Assembly (NCBI GenBank): GCA_038229875.1
Contig: JBBROA010000182.1
Coordinates: 1-5,069, forward strand
Source of the DNA: JALYUA01 sp038229875
Lineage (GTDB): Bacteria; Acidobacteriota; Thermoanaerobaculia; UBA5066; Gp7-AA6
DNA: 5,069 bases
Direction: 5' to 3'
Shown here piece by piece: positions 4,585-5,069 of this stretch. Position 1 is the first letter of the stretch. Each line of letters begins with the position of its first letter. The notes under the pieces are model-generated. The model worked only from the letters and a program-made list of their open reading frames with translations, searched no databases and was not told the origin of the DNA. The position numbers and the translations under genes were made by a program.

Positions 4585-5069
4585 ATGTCCCCGCTGATCC
4601 GCATTTCTCTGGTCACCGTCTCGGACGGCGTTTCAGCCGGAGAGCGGGAGGATCGGGGCGGTCCGGCGTGCGAGATGGCCCTCGCGGAGTCGGGGATCGG
4701 GCACACGATCGTCTCGCGCGAGGTCCTTCCCGACGACCGCGACCGGGTGGCCCTCGAAATCCGCGGGCGGGCCGACCGCGAAGAAGCGGACGTGGTGATC
4801 CTGACCGGGGGGACGGGAGTCTCTCCCCGCGACCGCACGCCGGAGGCGGTCCGCGACGCGATCGCTTTCGAAATCCCGGGTCTCGCGGAGAAGATGCGGT
4901 CGGAGACGGGCGATGGATTTCCGGCCGCATATCTCTCGCGGCAGGTCGCGGGTGTCCGCCACAGAACGATCGTGATCGCGCTCCCCGGCTCGCCCCGCGG
5001 CGCCGCGGATTGCCTGCGCGCCATCGCGGGGCTCCTCCCGCACGCCGTGGCGCTCGTACGCGGAGAGGC
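4585..5069 (+). CDS. mogA: MogA/MoaB-type molybdopterin adenylyltransferase (partial, runs off the right edge)
   Basis: The enzyme adenylylates molybdopterin with ATP, preparing it for molybdate insertion by MoeA. The 161 visible codons show the family motifs in order: TVSDGVSAGERED at 11-23; LPDD at 48-51, with the equivalent of E. coli MogA Asp49; ILTGGTGVSPRDRTPE at 72-87, including the GGTG loop and the Asp (D83) equivalent to MogA Asp82; YLSRQVAGVR at 116-125; and the LPGSP loop at 133-137. LLPHAVALVRGE at 150-161 resembles the usual C-terminus of bacterial MoaB-like proteins, so perhaps only a few residues are missing. An ATG at 4576 in the same frame would add three residues; 4585 is preferred because of its spacing to the -10-like element. 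No Shine-Dalgarno is seen. The gene is divergent from the pseudokinase gene. MogA and MoaB cannot be separated by eye with confidence; the catalytic family assignment is firm. Confidence 0.92.
   Translation, partial: MSPLIRISLVTVSDGVSAGEREDRGGPACEMALAESGIGHTIVSREVLPDDRDRVALEIRGRADREEADVVILTGGTGVSPRDRTPEAVRDAIAFEIPGLAEKMRSETGDGFPAAYLSRQVAGVRHRTIVIALPGSPRGAADCLRAIAGLLPHAVALVRGE

Noticed and set aside
4455..5024. Extension of the pseudokinase gene upstream to an ATG at 5024
   Set aside because: The extension is antisense to conserved mogA motifs, and the MKLCQAC zinc-ribbon start at 4454 is the natural N-terminus.

Overview
This high-GC window looks like chromosomal bacterial DNA. A likely source is Acidobacteriota or a neighbouring high-GC phylum. 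The main clue is the long minus-strand gene, whose protein opens with a short Cys motif of the CxxCxRCF...C...HPPL type fused to a kinase-like fold, an arrangement I associate with acidobacterial Ser/Thr-kinase-like proteins. The taxonomic call is inference from memory of that family.

Layout: (1) bases 1-411, minus strand, the N-terminal 137 codons of a family 2 glycosyltransferase resembling the 'rSAM/selenodomain-associated transferase 2' group; it continues past the left edge. (2) A divergent intergenic region, 412-499, holds a perfect 11-bp inverted repeat whose two arms each contain an extended -10 element (TGCTAGCAT), one facing each gene. (3) Bases 500-1090 (+) mobA-like and 1125-1691 (+) moaC form a small molybdenum cofactor (Moco) operon. 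(4) A 39-bp convergent gap carries an 8-bp tandem repeat that also supplies the stop codon of the next gene. (5) Bases 1731-4454 (-) encode a 907-residue protein: zinc-ribbon-like N-terminus, Ser/Thr kinase fold lacking its catalytic residues, about 370 residues of Pro-rich linker, one membrane segment, a second linker and a C-terminal NTF2-like domain. (6) A second divergent region, 4455-4584, carries promoter-like elements for both flanking genes and inverted repeats. (7) Bases 4585-5069 (+) encode a MogA/MoaB-type molybdopterin adenylyltransferase, cut by the right edge close to its expected end.

The three plus-strand genes act in one pathway. MoaC makes cyclic pyranopterin monophosphate, MogA/MoaB adenylylates molybdopterin before metal insertion, and MobA adds GMP to give the bis-MGD form. 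The membrane pseudokinase lies between moaC and mogA on the opposite strand, with no visible biochemical link to Moco.

Two things deserve most attention: the pseudokinase architecture, and the start regions of the glycosyltransferase, mobA and mogA genes. In all three a -10-like hexamer ends exactly 7 nt before a start codon and no Shine-Dalgarno is visible, whereas the operon-internal moaC has a strong one. That pattern suggests leaderless mRNAs.
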